64,000 bases of DNA from Monarcha castaneiventris obscurior. Its lineage: Eukaryota > Chordata > Aves > Passeriformes > Monarchidae. Below, piece by piece: positions 1 through 23,500 of this stretch; position 1 is the stretch's first letter; every line of letters begins with the position of its first letter. The notes under the pieces are model-generated. The model ran no database searches and was not told the DNA's origin. It worked only from the letters and a program-made list of their open reading frames with translations. Location of the stretch: the NCBI GenBank assembly GCA_026261815.1, contig JAMPIT010000230.1, positions 10,787,001 through 10,851,000 of the forward strand. The letters run 5' to 3'. A program made the translations under genes and the position numbers.

Positions 1-10550
<10,550 letters not shown>

Positions 10551-12698
10551 TAAATAAATGACAAATGTGCATGAATCTTGAGTTGTTTTCTCTTTCTCTC
10601 ATCTGCTCCTGGTTTAAACTTGTGTTTTCTGACCTTGTCCACCAAACCCCATCAGCAGCAGAGAAGTGTTTGAGTCACGTGTCCTGCACTTCACAGAGTC
10701 TCAGTGATGCCCACAGCAGGGACTCTAAAACTTGATTTTTGCCATTAGCTGTAGTTGAACCTCTGATTACTCATTATTGTGCAAAATTTTTATTTTTCAA
10801 CTTTTTCTTAATGCTAATAGGCCATGTCTATAATAAGTTTTACTGATCTCTGTAGAAGGCCTAATGTCAGTGAATAATCTGCATGCCCACAGCTGGTTTG
10901 GTTTGTCTTGCTAACACAGCATGGCTAATTTGTACTTTCTGAGGCTCTAGTCAAGTAATAGAAAGTACAAATTGCAAATGATTTTTCTCCTTGATAACAG
11001 TCTTAAAAATAAAACAGTGAAATGTAGAATGAGTATTTTTTCCTTCATTTTTTCAATATGATTTCAGTATCACTCCATGAATTGCATTATTTGCTAGAGA
11101 AGTCAGCAAGAAGCTCTCTTCTCAGCGCAATATTGAAAAAATTAGGAGAACCATGCCCTTTTGTACAGATCCCAATATTGCTCATAATTGTGATGGTAAC
11201 TTGCAGACAAACTCAAAAGGAAAAAATGTATATTTTCTAATAGAAATGATTAATTTTAAAAGAATGTTGCACTTTTGCTTGCCATTCTGACTACACAGCA
11301 CAAAGTCCTCTTGGAAAATATGCAGCTTATTATAGCTTTTCTTTTTTTCCCTTCATTCCTATTAATTCTGTGTAGTATAAATGCAAACTAAGTCTCAGTG
11401 GTCAGGATTCACACACCCCAAATAAAGAAGCCTTTATATACTGCTAATGAACCAAGCTATTTTCAGGGGGCTTTTGGTCATTTCAAAAGCATCTATAAAA
11501 GCTCAGTGCTCATAGGCATTGAGGTCCCTGTTCATGCAGAGGTGTCAGTTTAACTCGGTATCGTTAGGTTTCTGCTTGATCAGGATTTCAGGCAGGTAAT
11601 TGTTTTCTGTCACTTGTACTGGTGTGGCACAGAAGTGTGTGCTGTTTTGTAAAAATGTGTTCTATACTAATCTGATTCAGAGAAGAAAAATTATATTCTA
11701 ATCCATTTGAAGTATTAACATTTTCAGTTAATTTTTTGTGAAATAATGAGATGACACTTCTTTACTACACAAGCATAGATATGAGGGGCTGTGCATAGCA
11801 TAATCAGATTTCTGAAGTTAGCAGAAATTGGAGAGAACTGAACAGCAGTTAATCTTTCACACTAGTCTTCTTGCATCATTAGTTGTTCAGCGTGTATTTA
11901 CTCTTGATTTTTGTGAAAATATTTCATGTCTATTGGAGCACGGTGACCAAACTGGAAAGGAATGCATATGATCTCATGTAGTGATGGGAAGCAAGGCACC
12001 AGAGAACATTAAATAAAGAAGATTGGAAAGAACTAAAGTTACATTAGTTAGTACAATAGATGCTGATAATTTCTTTTCTCTTTTTTGCACACTCTATATA
12101 TTGATCATTTGAATACAGCCGATCACTATTTTAAAAAGATAAGATGCAATAAACGTCTGGAATTAAATAATTGCTTATGTAATGTGTCTTATGAACTAAT
12201 TCTGAGTTCATTTATGCTACACTGATTTTTTTTCTATTTTCAGTGTCTTGATTTCTTCATGCAAGTCAAGATTTTATAGCCAATCCTATTTCTCTTAGGA
12301 ATGGGTATTAAGAATTCTCATTTCCTTTCCTAGTATTAGCAACAATGTCATTTTTTTTATTATTCTAAATGGTGCATTTTTGAAGTCCCTGTCGCCAATC
12401 TCTTACCAAAGTACTAACAATGAATTTTCACAAATGTATTTGTGTTATTTGATCTATAACAAGTACTCAGTACTTTTCTTATGGTAGGTTGTTTTCTTCA
12501 GCTACTTGGATAACAAAGAGATGGCTGTGCTTTGTTTCAGACTGTTTCATTGATTATAGATGACACAGACATTTTGAGAAAAGCAATGAGAACAATCTTA
12601 ATTTTCTGCTCAGTGCATTGGGCTTGAGCACCCATATATCTTTTGTGAGTGGTTGGCACTATGTAATGTTTTCACTGCAGTTCTCTCTCTTGACAGCA

Positions 12699-12716
12699 CA
12701 AGAACATATGTTCTTG
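12699..12716. repeat. 18-bp perfect palindrome
   Basis: The sequence CAAGAACATATGTTCTTG equals its own reverse complement, and symmetry ends at both flanks. It holds two AGAACA-type steroid-receptor half-sites, but with a 2-bp spacer instead of the 3 bp of a classical glucocorticoid response element. No function is claimed. Confidence 0.9.
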
Positions 12717-14910
12717 GGCTGAGATTTGCAGCACAGTTGTAGATTAGCAACTTTGCCCCAGCAGTATCTTGCAGAAACATGAAAAGGGTTTCTGGGAGAG
12801 TTGCCAAAAGCTTCATCCACCTACTGACTCTAAGAAGTGACATTACTTTCAGCCTGTCACCTCTAAAGAGAAATAATTGACAGGTAGAAACCCTGTCCAA
12901 TTTTTGGAGGAATTAGCACAGGGGAAGCTGCATGTATCTGGCAGAAGGGGTTTATTTCTTGGGGACAAGCGAGAGAGGACTTCTTCTTGGTGTTTGTTTC
13001 ATTTTGGGTATGAAGAATTTGGAATGGCAGGAAAACGGGCAGATGCCCAAGCTGAGATGAAATGAAGGGGTGAGAGCACTGCCATGCACAGAAGGCTGTG
13101 AGGAGCCAGGACATATGCCAGTAGTTCTGGGCAAACAGAAAGGGAAAAGGATTCTGGGGAAGATCAAAAATACTCCGTTGAGGGTTTTGTTAAGGGCTGT
13201 TTGACGGATCCTACTGATGAAACTGTGGTGCTGCCTGTAGTTACTGGGATAAATGAGGTGAGACATCTGGACTTCCTGTGTCCCTCAGGTTCAGGAAAGA
13301 AGAGGATGACCAGAGAGAGACAAAGTTTGCTTTGGAGGGGCCTGAGTTGGTCCTGCAAAGATTTGGATGTGTGTTGAACTTGAGATGCATTTCCGCTACA
13401 ACAAGTAGGATGTTGTTATATGAAATCCTTGCCCTAAACTGGGCATGCATTCTCATCCATTTTTCAAATCATCTCATTGTAAAGAAACATCTTATTTATT
13501 ATTAGGATATCATAATGCACTCTGTATCCTTAGAATTGGAATCTCACATAATTTCTACTTTCTGTGTTTTTCACCTGTAAGAGCAACTGGAAACCAAGTG
13601 GTTTTAGTCCCAAGGTACTCATTTATTTGCAGAATTATTGATTATTTACAAGTTAGTGTTATTAACTGTACTTAGCTAGGTAATTTCTGACCTTCTCCTT
13701 CCCATGCATGGTTTCAACCAAATGAATAGGTCTTCCCATCTGTGAAAGTATTCACAAAATTGCGTCATGATCACCTCTAGTAGATAAATTTTCTTCTTGG
13801 GATTTCTTTTTTTTAATTGAATATAAAATAATTTTCAGATACTATTTTGTGTGTGAGACACATATCTATATTACCTAGTGACTCATACCTTGACTTAATC
13901 CTGTCTCTTGCTTCCTTGTGCCATTCGAATGAAAAAAAGAAGAAATCTCCTAGTAGAAATCTCTTCTCAGAGGCCTGGAGTAATACCTGATTTGCAAGCT
14001 GTAATTTTGTTTGAATTGTATTGAACTGTAGAGATGAACAGATTGTACATAGCTGAAGCATATCATGTGTGCTTTTTTCCACTGCAGTAAAATCTTTTTT
14101 GATATTGTTGTTTTCTGAATAACTGTTGATTTGAATCACATTCTTAATAATTCAGTACCAAAGCCTATTGGCTTGACTAACTGTCCTTAAGAGATGTGAG
14201 CTGCATTAATGACAATCATGTTTCTTTCCCCTTAGATGTTTATGTTACAGTATTGGAAGAGTGTAAATGCAACAACCACTTATGTTGCATCTTATAATGA
14301 CTGTGAATTAATTATCTCATATATTTTCTGTGTGGTTTTTTAAATTTACATCTCCATTTGTGGTGAGGAATGGCTTATCATTACAAATTAGTTACCTGCT
14401 TTGATCCTGCTTTACTGAAAGACTGAAGGCTTATCTAGTTAACCTGCCTGGCTTAATGCAGGGATACACCGTGGATAACCGGCTTATGACAAACTTCCCA
14501 CTGTGGCTCTTCTGATTTTGATTCTTATGTTGGCCTGTTAGAGATAACAAGATTGGTACAGCAGAAAGAATTGAAAATATGAGTTAAAAAGGAGAGCTCA
14601 AGAGAGAGAAAAATGTTTGTGCATGGGCTTCTGTGCCTCTGGCTCTTGGGTTCACCCACCTGCAGCAAAGCAAATGGCACACAATGTTCTCTGTGGGGTG
14701 GATCGGCAACAGCAAGCACATAACTCAGTGTACTTGGCACATCATTTTGTAATTGCTTTTTTCCTTTGCTTTTTGTCTTTGCTGTTTAGTCAGCAGCCAG
14801 ATTTTTTGCTCATTTGTTGTTAAATGGGTTTATCCATATATGTATTTTGAGGTGGAATATCACTGTGTCTTGTAGGAATGACAATAATTTTTTCTAGGAT
14901 ATGCCTTCTT

Positions 14911-15091
14911 CCAACCAAACCAACAAAACCAAAAAAAAAACCAAACAACCCACAACAAACCACCCAAACACCCCACACCCCCAACCCAAACAAAACAAAC
15001 AAACCACACAAACAAAACAACAACCCAAACAAAAAAAAACAAAAAAAACAAAAACACACAAAAACCACAAAACACAAAAAAAAAAAAAAAA
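14911..15091 (+). repeat. 181-bp A/C-only low-complexity tract
   Basis: All 181 bases on the + strand are A or C; there is no G or T. The tract starts with irregular AACC/AAAC motifs, becomes C-richer near 14960-14990 and ends in long A-runs. It is not a simple tandem array because no fixed unit repeats. C-runs at 14963-14965, 14971-14974, 14978-14982 and 14985-14987, with loops of 5, 3 and 2 bases, give a canonical G-quadruplex pattern on the minus strand. Frames open across it on both strands only because its low-complexity codons avoid stops. Confidence 0.97.
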
Positions 15092-15967
15092 TTCATTTAG
15101 CTTGGAGTCCTTTTAAACACAGCTTAGTGAAGTTTGCTTTGTCGCTGTCACCTAAGACATGCTATTTCAATAGAATTTAAGTATAATTCAGAGGACTGAA
15201 GAGCTCTGTATTAGAATTGTGTGTTGGTGGCATTTTATAGACAGGAAGTCTCAATGGCAGAGTGTAAATCTGTTAAATTGACTAGTGAAGACTGTGGACT
15301 AAAAGTCTGGGCATCATTCTGGGAGCAAGAGACCAAAGTGTTGCTGATGCTTCTTGGGAACCTTAGTCTCTGTTTTTGACTCCTTTGGAAGGGAGGTACT
15401 GTGTACCAGGTGAACAATATTGGTAAAGTGCTGTAATACAGCTGAATCCACTCAGGAGAAGTTCAGAATATCTGCAAAGAGCCTGGTATGGCTGTTATGA
15501 TAGGTTTTAAATCCCCGCATGATGAATACAGCTTCCTGCTTTTGACATAAAAGTGTACTGTTTTAGACAGAAGTTCTGAGGGATTCAATAGCCATGAATA
15601 TACCTTCATCCAGCTGTGTTTGAGCAGGGTTTGTTTTCTTTCCAGTGAGACGGTCACATTTTTTGCCATTTTAGATGTGATTTTGCATAGACTGAGAGGA
15701 AAGGAAAGTGAGTGTGGGTTATCCACAGGTAATGAAATAAAGTGTTTTAAAATGTAAAATGTTAAAGGAGACGGATTAATGGGAAATTCAAGAAAATGAA
15801 AGTTACATGCATCAGTTTTCTTCCTTTCTGATAGTAACTTGTTGCTGGCAGCTTGTTATATGACGATTAAATAGTTCAGAGGAATTGTACTCCAAGAGAG
15901 TGCAACATAAAATCAACATAGTATGTGTTGTTTTTGTCCTGGGTAGCATGTAAAATTCATGACTTTC

Positions 15968-16270
15968 CCAGAATCACAGAACCACTGATGTTGGAAGGTA
16001 CCTCTGGAGATTGCCTAGTCCAGCCTGCTTGGTCAAAGCAGGGGCAACTAGAGCAGGTTACTCAGGTCTGTGTCCAGCCAGGTTTTGAGTAGATACATCT
16101 CCAAGGATGGAGCCTGCACCACCTTTCTAGGCAACCCCTTCCAGTGTTTGATCATTCTCAGAATAAGAAAGTTGTTTTCTTATGTTTTGATGGAATAACT
16201 CCTATTTCTTTATGTGCCCTTTGCCTCAGGTGCTTTCTTGAATACCATGAAGAATTGTCTTTCTTTAGCA
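15968..16270 (-). mobile_element. CR1 LINE fragment, minus strand
   Basis: Reading left to right, this is the reverse complement of a CR1 3' end. It has a GAATCACAG-type terminal repeat, then TTGGAAGGTACCTCT, a 'tccagcctgcttggtcaaagcagg' block (given here only as a landmark near 16019-16043), and CAAGGATGGAGCC and CACCACCTTTCTAGGCAACC-like blocks. Only the 3'-terminal 300 bp or so remain, as usual for 5'-truncated CR1 copies. The right-hand boundary is approximate. The element lies antisense to PARD3. Confidence 0.9.
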
Positions 16271-19200
16271 GAGAGGCTGGTGATATTTTAATGCAATAAA
16301 AACTCTATGTAAGAGCTCAAAATTCTTGACTTTCAAATAAATACATTTCTTATTGTCACCAACAGGCTGGGAATAAGAGACACAAAGTGAAAAATCCTTG
16401 ACTAGTGCACAGAGGTAACAGCCAGCATGCATCTTTTGATGCTATGCTGTTCTGTCTGCTGAGGACTGTGTACATGGACAGGATTCAGCTGCTGGCATCC
16501 AAAAGTCAGCCATGACCACCCGTTAAGCAGGGAAAAAGCCAACAACAAAACAAATAAATCCGAAGTGAAGGTGAAATTTTCTCCATCTCCTTTGTTGTTT
16601 TACCTCTTTTTGCTCCAAGTCATCCATTTGTGGATGCCCATCTATCAGATCTCCTCTCTGTCCCCCTAAAGAGACAGATTATCAGTGCAAGATCTGAGAG
16701 CTGGTGAGTTTTTTCCACTTTGCTCTCAGGCTGAGCAGGTCTGTTAAACACACTTCCTTTGTTCTTCGTCAGTAAGGTAGGAAGAATGTGTGTTTGTGTC
16801 CCAGTGCTGTGCTATCCCATGTCTCACTCTGTATTATGGGAGAGCAATGTCTGCTCCATATGTAAAGGGGACACGGTGCTGCATCACGAGCTGGGAATGC
16901 CAAGTAGAGTCTGGATGAGCAAGTCTCTTACCCATGAGAAAGGAGTGGTGGAATGTGCACAGGTTGTTGTCTTTTCACTTCAGGAAATGCAGTGTACAGC
17001 ACCCCTCTGAGAGCCAGTGAAAGCTGTACTGAAAACAGAAAGCTCTCAAGTACATGCTATAGGATAATTGAAGACTTCTCCTCTGCCATTCTTCTAAGTG
17101 AATGTGTACTTTGTAAATTCCCATGTTTAAGTGTTCATCTCTATTGGTTTTAATTTTTTATGTTTTTGTAGCTCTCCCTGGGTTTGAGGGTGAAAGACTG
17201 GGCCTCAAAGAGTAGGTTGGTAAAAGATTGAGTAAGTTAAAAATAAAAAAATTTAGATGTTCAGGTTTAGTGGATTTTTTTTATTTCCAAAGGTAAGAAG
17301 CACATATGTGTTTCTTGGTAATATTTGGATCTGGGTTTTGACCTGCTTTCCTCTGTTTAGTTGTAGCCTACAACCATGCAACCATATACACTTGTGGCTC
17401 AAGAGCTTTTGCAGATTAAAATATTTGTCTGTCTTGTTTCCTGATTATCAAGGTTGTGTATTGATGCAAAGCATGTTTGGATTTTGGCTGAATGTGTAGC
17501 TAGCAAGAAAAATAACTTTAAAGTACAATTCGGGTTGCAGGCTCTGCTTCCCAACAGTGCTCAGACATGAACCTGCACGTTTTAAGCAGTGAATATTTCA
17601 ACGTTTTTTGCTAAATTTGTTGCATTTTTAAATTCACTTATCTCATCTTGCAGTGAATAAAGGCAAGACAACCAAACAGTGTCAGAATAAAATTCACTCA
17701 TATGTGGAACTAATCAGTGCAAAGGAGTAGTAATGATGGGGAGATGTTAAGCTTTAGTTAGTGGGGAAAATCAGCTCCAGTAAATACAGGAATTCCTAGT
17801 CACCTTCTGGGCTTACTTCTGTTATGACTGATTTTGAGGCTGAAACAGAGGTCACTTAACCTGGCTTTGTTTCACAGCCTGACAGGATGGTCATTGTGTG
17901 CTACCATCCAGTTTTATTGTCTCTTTATAAATGAGCTCTTCAGCTCTTGCATACAGATGTCCAACTTAAGAGCTTGACTGCTGAGCACGTGAAGTAAATG
18001 GAATGTGGAAAAAAGCTAATACCATAAGATGAAGAAAGATGGGAAGCTGTTCAGTGTGAGGAAGACCAGTGAGACTGCAAGGAGCTGAGGGTGTGTGTGC
18101 TACTGTAAACTCAGATAAAAGAGAAACACTGGTACAAGCCCCTGGCCTTGTTCCTCTCTGGGCCTTTCCCCACAGACTTCCACAGGAGGAATTCTGGCTG
18201 AGGTCTGAAATGAATTGGGGAGTTGGATGAGGTGATGCTTTGCTGAGAGCCCTGTGGAGTTCCTGGTCCATATCATTTGATACAGAGGTGGGCAGTGGTG
18301 TGGGTGGCAGTGGGGAAGAGTGGCTGGCTTGCGAAGGTACCGTGGATTTGGGGCATTGCCTTTGTGCTTCTGACCTTAAACACCTGCTCTTCCCCCTGCT
18401 GGCCAATGTCATGAAGAAAGAGGGGAAAACCAGTTCCATTAGTTGGAGAAGACAGACTGGTTACCTCATATCCCAGCTTCCGTTCTTCATTTCAGAACAT
18501 CAGATGCAAGTTTCTAAACATAAAACCAGCCAGCTGCAGCATTTTAGGGGTATGGCCAACTAAAAGCATCTACTTGACATTTAAAAGGCTACTGCTGGTG
18601 GTTTATAAGATATTCTTCATTTCAAGATCTAAATATAAGCTCCTTGAGAAGTCTCCTATACCCCCTTGTTTCCTGTTTCTCTTAGCTTCTCAAAGATATG
18701 TAATATTGGCATTCTATTTGTTAAATCCTATTTTCAGAGCCTACTTTGAAATAAATCCATTAGCAGCTTTTTTTCCTTCTTTAATTTCTTGGCTCTCCCA
18801 AGGAATCAAATGAATTGTGTCAATACTTAAAATAAACAACTTTACAAATTGTATTTTCTCTAAATCCAAATTGGCATAAAACATTGTATAAATTTGGGTA
18901 CAAAAGCAAACACGTGGCAAATATGGCAGGACTGTGCATAATTATATTATTGCATTTAAACAGATACCCAGATAGATTCATGTATAGGTAGATATACATA
19001 AAAAACTCTTTAGATACCTTTATAGTGGCACAGCAAAAGAGAATATTCACTTGAATGAAAAATAGTAGAAGGAGAAATGGTTTATAAAATAATAAAAAGT
19101 ATAATTTGTGGAGGAATCAGAACTGTAGCTTCATGACACTTTAACTGGTTCATTTATTTTTCTCTAAAATGGAACCATGGAAAGCCACACTTTTTAGTTC

Positions 19201-20491
19201 AGCTTACAGAAATAAAATCCAGTTTCTGAATTATAATTACTGAATATAAACTGCTGTATGTTATTTGAGTTGTTTTGCATTATCCCTTGTGGAGGTTTAT
19301 TAGGAGATTAATAGGTAAACAGTGAATGGAAGAAGCAGCTTCTTTCCTGTCCTTCTATCTGAGAAATAACAGTGCACACTGTTTGGAAACTTCTGGCTTT
19401 GTGTGTATATGTGCAGAGATCATGACATTTTTCATTTTTGTGTTGTAAACAAGTGAGATCAACAGAATGTTTTCGATAGGCAGTATCGTGTTTTTTAGTT
19501 AACTCTTAATTTAGCCCATATTCTTTGACCCTAAATGTTTACATATAACACCACTTGAACAGAAAACTGTCTGTTCATCATGGCCCGTAGTTATGGCTTT
19601 TTTTAAGGTCAGGCCTTGCTTGTCAGTCAAAGGATAACATGGAATATATAAATTGGAATAGAACAACTCTGGAAATTTCTGAGTGTAAGGTGATAGAACT
19701 TAAGCAGAACACTTGCTTTTCAATTGCTTTTTCCTTGTTGGCACCTAATGAGCTTTTCTAGAAGCATAATACATCAATGCCTTTCATGGAGCTATACAGA
19801 GGGTCATTTCTGAGACAAATCTTTCTGAAAATATCGAAATAAATGTAGAGTGGTCATTCTTCTCATCTCTCTTCACCTTAAATAGGGCATGCAAGTTCTT
19901 TATTAGACTGTTATATTTGTATCTTCTGCAAATCAGTTTTTGCCAGTTGGAAATGACCCGTGTTCTGGGTCAGAGCTGATAGGAGGCATGAAGCTGTGGT
20001 AATTCTTTAATGTGGGAGTTCTCTTTTACTTTACGCCTTGGAGAATGGCCTGAGATCAAAGGTTCCTGATACTGGGTGACTGTAACTCATTCCTTCTATA
20101 CACTAAATGTCTGGGCTGTATCTGGGTTATTGCAGCTTCTGGGGTCATGTTCTTCAGTATACATCAGAAAAAGAGCAACCTTGGAAAACTGGATCTACTG
20201 GGAGCAAAAGGAAGCTCACCCAAGCAATAGTGTCAGTTTCTTAAGATGTATGGTTAGCTGTAGGAAGTGACTGGCACAATTAGTTTGGAGGTAAACTACT
20301 GATGTTTGGGAGAAATTGTTGTTAAAAGATACTATGTTAATAGAGAGAATAGTTCCAAGTCTGACATCTATGTAAGTAGGATTTGGGTTTTTTAATGGAA
20401 TTTCTGTTCATACAGTGCATCTTTTGGTTGAATTAATTTTTCACATGTAATATATTTTTCACTTAAAATAGAAGCTATTTGTGCAGTCTTC

Positions 20492-20520
20492 TTTGTTTTT
20501 TGGTTTTGGTTTTTGTTTTA
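20492..20520 (+). repeat. G/T-rich low-complexity tract
   Basis: This short run of T-tracts broken by GG pairs (ttttttggttttggttttt pattern) resembles the complement of the A/C tracts elsewhere in the window. Confidence 0.7.
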
Positions 20521-23500
20521 GAAATGGGGATCCATTTAATCTTATTCCATATTTATTTGTCTAAAATTCAGTCAAAGAGCAACCACAAAACCTCAACCAA
20601 ATAAAAAACTGCAGGAATCTGTTAGCTAAACCATCAGACAGCATGGGAAACGGGTCTGTGTGTATATTATTTCATTTATAAACAGATGTTTTCATCAGAC
20701 AGTGTTACTTACATAAACTATGTGAATGTTTTGGTTATTACAGCTTTTAGCATCCTGTCTGAGAGTGACACCAAATGGTTCAAGGTCTGACATGGTCATA
20801 GTGGAGAATCAAAAGAAAGAAGAGCAACCGTTATTGCCTTCATAGTGATTCAACAACAGTAATTGCCCTTGTAGACGTGAATTTGCCTGAAGTCTTTCAA
20901 GTGAAATTATAACCTCAAAAGACTGAACAAAGTCTCATCTCTCATCACGAATACTGTCCCCAGTCTGAGGCCATAACAAGGAACTAAACCCTACAAACAA
21001 GCAGTCTTTTCCTAAGTGCACAGGATACAAGGAAAAAGACTGGATAGCAAAACATGATTGGCACCCAAAATGATCTCTCTTGGTGACTATCCTAAAGGAG
21101 ACATGGGCTATTTGCTGTAGAAATAATTAAAGTGAAAACTTGGTTTGCATTTTTGAATAATCTTTCAGAGAATTACTTTGAAGAGGTCTTCAATCTATTT
21201 TACCCCTGTTGTAATGCTATCTAGTGTAGTTTTTTTTTTAAATAAGCAACCAAAGTTTGCCACACTTTAGCCACTCAGAAGGTGAAACAAAGGGAAAACC
21301 CAATTTCTTCACCATTTGAAAAGTGGCAAATGAGATAGCAGATGTGGAACTGTCACCATACTGTGTGGAGAATGTTCTGGTTGAGTTGTAATGCAGGGGT
21401 GCAACTTCAGGTTAAAATCACAAGTGAGTTTATGCACTGACAGCCAGTAATTGAAGTACACAGATAATTCTAATGCATCTACAAGCTTCAGAATCTTTGA
21501 GGAGGCTCTTGTTATATATTGCAAATCATCTGAAATTAAAAGTATAGCAAAATTGCTTCATTTTTCCTGTCCCCTTTCACCCAATCCACCAGCAAAGCCC
21601 CACAGGGACATCATGCTGAACTAAATCGTAAAGTGTTAGATTATGTGTCCTCATTAAAATTACTCCAAAATGCTGCAGTTAAGTCTAGTGGTGGTATTAT
21701 GACTTGGCAGTTTTAGTATTATATTGATCAATTTCCATTTCCAACATGATAAAGCTGACATGGCCCATGGTCCCCAAAGATGTTTAGGAAAGAAACTTCG
21801 TTTTAAAAAAATTAGGGCATTTAGATGTAACTGATGGTGCATGTCAGCCCGGGTCCCAGGAGGGCTTACAGCTGCATTTCCAGAAGAAATGAGAATTCCC
21901 TGTGTGACCCTGATGGCTTCTGTACCATGAAATCTTCTCCTCTATGGTACCGTAACTAAAAGTCACACACACCTTTTTCAGCCAGATGTTGGGAGCATGT
22001 GTGCTAAAGCTAGATCATGCTGAAGGCAAGTACAGCTTTCTGGATCAGCAACTGAATATTTTACACAAAAAATCCCAAAACAATATATATATATTAAATA
22101 ACAGACAGCATCCCAGATGGCTCAGTAAATCCCAATGTCTAAGCTGCAGCGGTGTTTTTCACCTGCACCTCTATAGTTTTTCAGCACAGCTATCTTTGAA
22201 TTAGCTCTGGCAGTAGCAGTAGTGGAAACCCCTGCATGGATGGGGTTACAGGTAGCCAGGAGCACCTCGAGGCTGTGTGGTGTAGGTGTCGGTGAGATGG
22301 ATGGTGTGTGGCAGTGCTGAGAGTGCTGATCCCTCTGCTCCTCCTCTAGCTTGGTGCTTGTCCCAATGCTGTCACTTGTGGGCTAAAGGGAGAGCTGTCT
22401 CCCAAAAAGCAATGACAAAGAAAGGAGTGGAGGACTTGTCTGTGGCTGGTTGATCTTCTGGTGTTTCACTGTTTGGCTAACACCAACGTGACTGTGTGTG
22501 TGATTGCAGCGCTGGTATTTTATTCCAATCTGATGATAGAACTATTTTGAGCCTCTGAAGAAAGGTGAGAGGCGACAGTGCTGAGAAACAAAAAAAGTTA
22601 CAGAAACCACGTCTCTCTACCATTCCAGCATTTATTTCTGCTGTCAGAAAAAATTGCTGAGTGACTTGGATGCCTTCTGTATAAAATGAGCTGATTTAAG
22701 TCTTAGCAGGAGAAAGGCAATCTTCTACAGAAGTGGGCTACAAGCAGAAATATTTTGGTAGGTGGGATGAATGTACTCGTCCTGTCAGCACAGATAATAT
22801 TAGGCGTAAACTCAGCAAAATTCTTGACATTAGTATAGATACACCAAACAGAGGCCTAATTTAACTCTCTTAGCTTGGATAATTTCACGTACATTGTGTG
22901 CTGTGACTCTTGAGACTTTTTTCAGCATAAATTTCCAATATAAACTTTGTGCAATGTGACTGTCCAATGTGAATCTGAGACCTGGTGATTGAATGATTGA
23001 AGAGCACCACATCCCTAGATGAACATCTTTCCTTCTCTCTTGCTCTTTCCACACTCCTGTGCAGGCGTAATGAATGCTGTGTGGAGAGTGGTCTTTGTGT
23101 TTTATAAATAAAAATGTCTTTCTAAAAAGTTTCTATTGAACACTGTAAATGTGAATCAATAAAAAACGGAATTATCTATAACGTACAGAAATACAGAAAA
23201 CATTTTGTTACATAGGAAGAAATTTCTGTTCATTCAGACTAGGTGATGGTCTGTCAGACAGTGGGTTATTGTTAGGTGACAATAACACATGCACCAACTG
23301 TATGGGTGGTTTTGTGCATAAAATGATTTTTCGTTATTTCTTTGTCAGATTATGATTTTGTTGTTACACCTGCCCACCACTTTGAACTAGAGAAAGTGTT
23401 GTTTTGGCTTTTATGAACTGTGCCACCCCTGTCACCTGAAGAGAAGAATTGAATAAGAGAAGCAACAGTAAAAAATCAATTTGTACACACCATTCCCTGG

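Noticed and set aside
12699..12716. Classical glucocorticoid response element
   Set aside because: Half-sites are separated by 2 bp, not the required 3 bp.
14820..15180. Low-complexity frames rich in Thr/Asn/Lys/Pro on + and Phe/Gly/Val/Trp on -
   Set aside because: They are open only because the A/C-only tract lacks stop codons on either strand over this length; not genes.
17966..18439. 157-codon minus-strand open frame
   Set aside because: It is the longest frame outside PARD3, but it sits in a GC-richer intronic patch with low stop density. It shows Ser/Pro-rich composition without any domain I recognise and no exon-like context. Treated as chance.
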